Below are positions 5,504 through 6,777 of a stretch of DNA of 6,777 bases, in pieces. The DNA is taken from contig JACMKL010000755.1 of the NCBI GenBank assembly GCA_014380105.1, positions 1 to 6,777 on the forward strand, given 5' to 3'. A model generated the notes under the pieces. That model was not told where the DNA came from and did not search any database. It saw only the letters and a list, made by a program, of their open reading frames with translations. Both the position numbers and the translations under genes were made by a program. The stretch is from Candidatus Melainabacteria bacterium. GTDB taxonomy: Bacteria; Cyanobacteriota; Vampirovibrionia; Obscuribacterales; Obscuribacteraceae. Each line of letters starts with the position of its first letter. Within the stretch, counting starts at the first letter, position 1.

Positions 5504-6777
5504 ATGACTCCGCAATCAAATCTGGCTGAAAAATCCAATGAGATCCATTTGAGTGAGAGGAAACCATTGTCACAGGATGAATTGCTCAAGTTGGACGCTT
5601 ATTTTCGAGCCGCAAACTACATATCCGTAGGGCAAATATACTTGCTGAATAATGCGCTTTTAAAAGATCCGCTCACGATAGACCATGTCAAGCCACGCCT
5701 GCTTGGACATTGGGGCACCACTCCCGGACTAAATCTGATTTACGTCCATCTAAATCGACTGATTAAGAAGATGGATTTAAGTGTCATCTACATCACCGGA
5801 CCAGGACACGGCGGACCAGGTTTGGTCGCCAATACGTATCTGGAAGGATCATATAGCGAGTTTTATCCAGAGATTGGTGAAAATGCGGAAGGATTGCAGC
5901 GACTATTTAAGCAATTTTCTTTTCCTGGTGGCATTCCAAGTCACGTCGCGCCGGAGACTCCTGGATCCATTCACGAAGGTGGCGAACTGGGCTACGCACT
6001 TGCTCACGCAGCTGGTGCCATTTTCGATAATCCGGATTTGATTGCTTGTTGTGTGGTCGGAGATGGTGAAGCTGAAACTGGGCCACTGGCAACAAGTTGG
6101 CACTACGTCAAATTTCTCAATCCGAAAAGAGATGGGGCTGTACTGCCTATCTTGCATTTAAATGGCTATAAAATCAGCAACCCGACCATTTTTGGTCGTA
6201 TGGAAGATTCCGAACTGAAAGACTTTTTCAGCGGCATGGGATATGAGCCATTATTTGTTGAAGGCAACGAACCACTGGTGGTGCATCAACAAATGGCCGC
6301 CACCATGGAATATGCCATGGAAAAAATCCGTGGCATACAAGAACGAGCCAGAGATGGGGAGTTTGACCTTCACACGGTCTGGCCTATGATCATTATGCGT
6401 ACTCCGAAAGGTTGGACTGGTCCAAAAGAAGTAGATGGCATAAAAATTGAAGGCACTTTCCGAGCCCACCAGGTGCCCCTGTCTGAGCTGAAAAGTAAAC
6501 CGGACCATCTGCGCATGCTTGAAGAGTGGATGCGCGGTTATAAGCCCGAAGAGTTATTTGATGAAGAAGGCGCACTGAAAGCTGAATTGAAAGAACTCGC
6601 GCCGACCGGAATGCAGCGTATGGGATCCAATCCTCATGCCAACGGTGGTGTCGTTTTAAAAGATCTGAAATTGCCTGATTACCGGAAATATGCAGTTGAT
6701 GTACCTACTGCCGGTGGTGCTATCGCCGAGTCGACAAAGGTGATGGGCACATATTTGCGTGATGTGATGAAACTGAA
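5504..6777 (+). CDS. xfp: Xylulose-5-phosphate/fructose-6-phosphate phosphoketolase, 3'-truncated by window edge
   Basis: A thiamine-diphosphate enzyme that splits xylulose 5-phosphate with phosphate into acetyl phosphate and glyceraldehyde 3-phosphate, and often fructose 6-phosphate into acetyl phosphate and erythrose 4-phosphate. The window holds 424 codons of a family usually near 800 residues: the cofactor-binding N-terminal domain and the start of the middle domain. Both family signatures are intact: EGGELGYALAHAAGA (158-172) and GDGEAETGPLATSWH (186-200), the latter with NGYKI (220-224) forming the Mg/diphosphate site. Histidines expected in the active site from the Bifidobacterium enzyme are present: H69 (GHWGTTPG), H102 (GPGHGGP), H157 (SIHEGG) and H322 (RAHQVPL). 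The start is firm: AAAGGTGA at 5493-5500 is the ribosome site and its TGA closes the frame just before the ATG. The gene stands alone, divergent from the protease gene; what follows it is not visible. Whether it prefers xylulose or fructose phosphate cannot be told. Confidence 0.97.
   Translation, partial: MTPQSNLAEKSNEIHLSERKPLSQDELLKLDAYFRAANYISVGQIYLLNNALLKDPLTIDHVKPRLLGHWGTTPGLNLIYVHLNRLIKKMDLSVIYITGPGHGGPGLVANTYLEGSYSEFYPEIGENAEGLQRLFKQFSFPGGIPSHVAPETPGSIHEGGELGYALAHAAGAIFDNPDLIACCVVGDGEAETGPLATSWHYVKFLNPKRDGAVLPILHLNGYKISNPTIFGRMEDSELKDFFSGMGYEPLFVEGNEPLVVHQQMAATMEYAMEKIRGIQERARDGEFDLHTVWPMIIMRTPKGWTGPKEVDGIKIEGTFRAHQVPLSELKSKPDHLRMLEEWMRGYKPEELFDEEGALKAELKELAPTGMQRMGSNPHANGGVVLKDLKLPDYRKYAVDVPTAGGAIAESTKVMGTYLRDVMKL

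Noticed and set aside
5352..5573. Minus-strand 73-codon open frame overlapping the start of xfp
   Set aside because: It has a GTG start antisense to firm xfp codons, no clear ribosome site and no recognisable domain.

Overview
The window is a stretch of bacterial chromosome with mid-range base composition, tightly packed genes and recognisable Shine-Dalgarno sites. It holds four protein genes and no RNA genes, mobile elements or CRISPR arrays that I can see. Two are complete and two run off the ends. The gene set alone does not fix the phylum. A signal peptide on one protein and a phosphoketolase would suit many groups. A Cyanobacteria/Melainabacteria-type genome is one possibility, but that is an impression, not something shown by the sequence.

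Layout. On the minus strand, positions 1-2739 encode the first 913 residues of carB, the large subunit of carbamoyl-phosphate synthase. The C-terminal allosteric domain lies outside the window, and no carA sits upstream of carB. A 283-bp divergent intergenic region separates it from a plus-strand gene (3023-4099) for an exported alpha/beta hydrolase of the monoacylglycerol lipase/lysophospholipase type. That gene converges on a minus-strand gene (4149-5297) for a trypsin-like, HtrA/Deg-related serine protease without a PDZ domain. A hairpin with a UUCG loop lies across the protease stop codon, between the two converging genes. A 206-bp divergent region then leads to plus-strand xfp (5504 to the end), the first 424 codons of a xylulose-5-phosphate/fructose-6-phosphate phosphoketolase.

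How the genes relate. No two neighbours share a strand, so each gene is transcribed separately and there is no operon in view. CarB serves arginine and pyrimidine synthesis. Xfp makes acetyl phosphate from pentose or hexose phosphates. The hydrolase and protease look like stand-alone degradative or envelope enzymes. Nothing indicates that the four form a pathway.

I found no convincing new multi-gene system. The most useful leads are small: a Glu in place of the catalytic Asp in the protease, the protease's unusual TTG start with no signal peptide, a three-cysteine cluster in the hydrolase, and short GCGCCA repeats in the carB leader and upstream of xfp.
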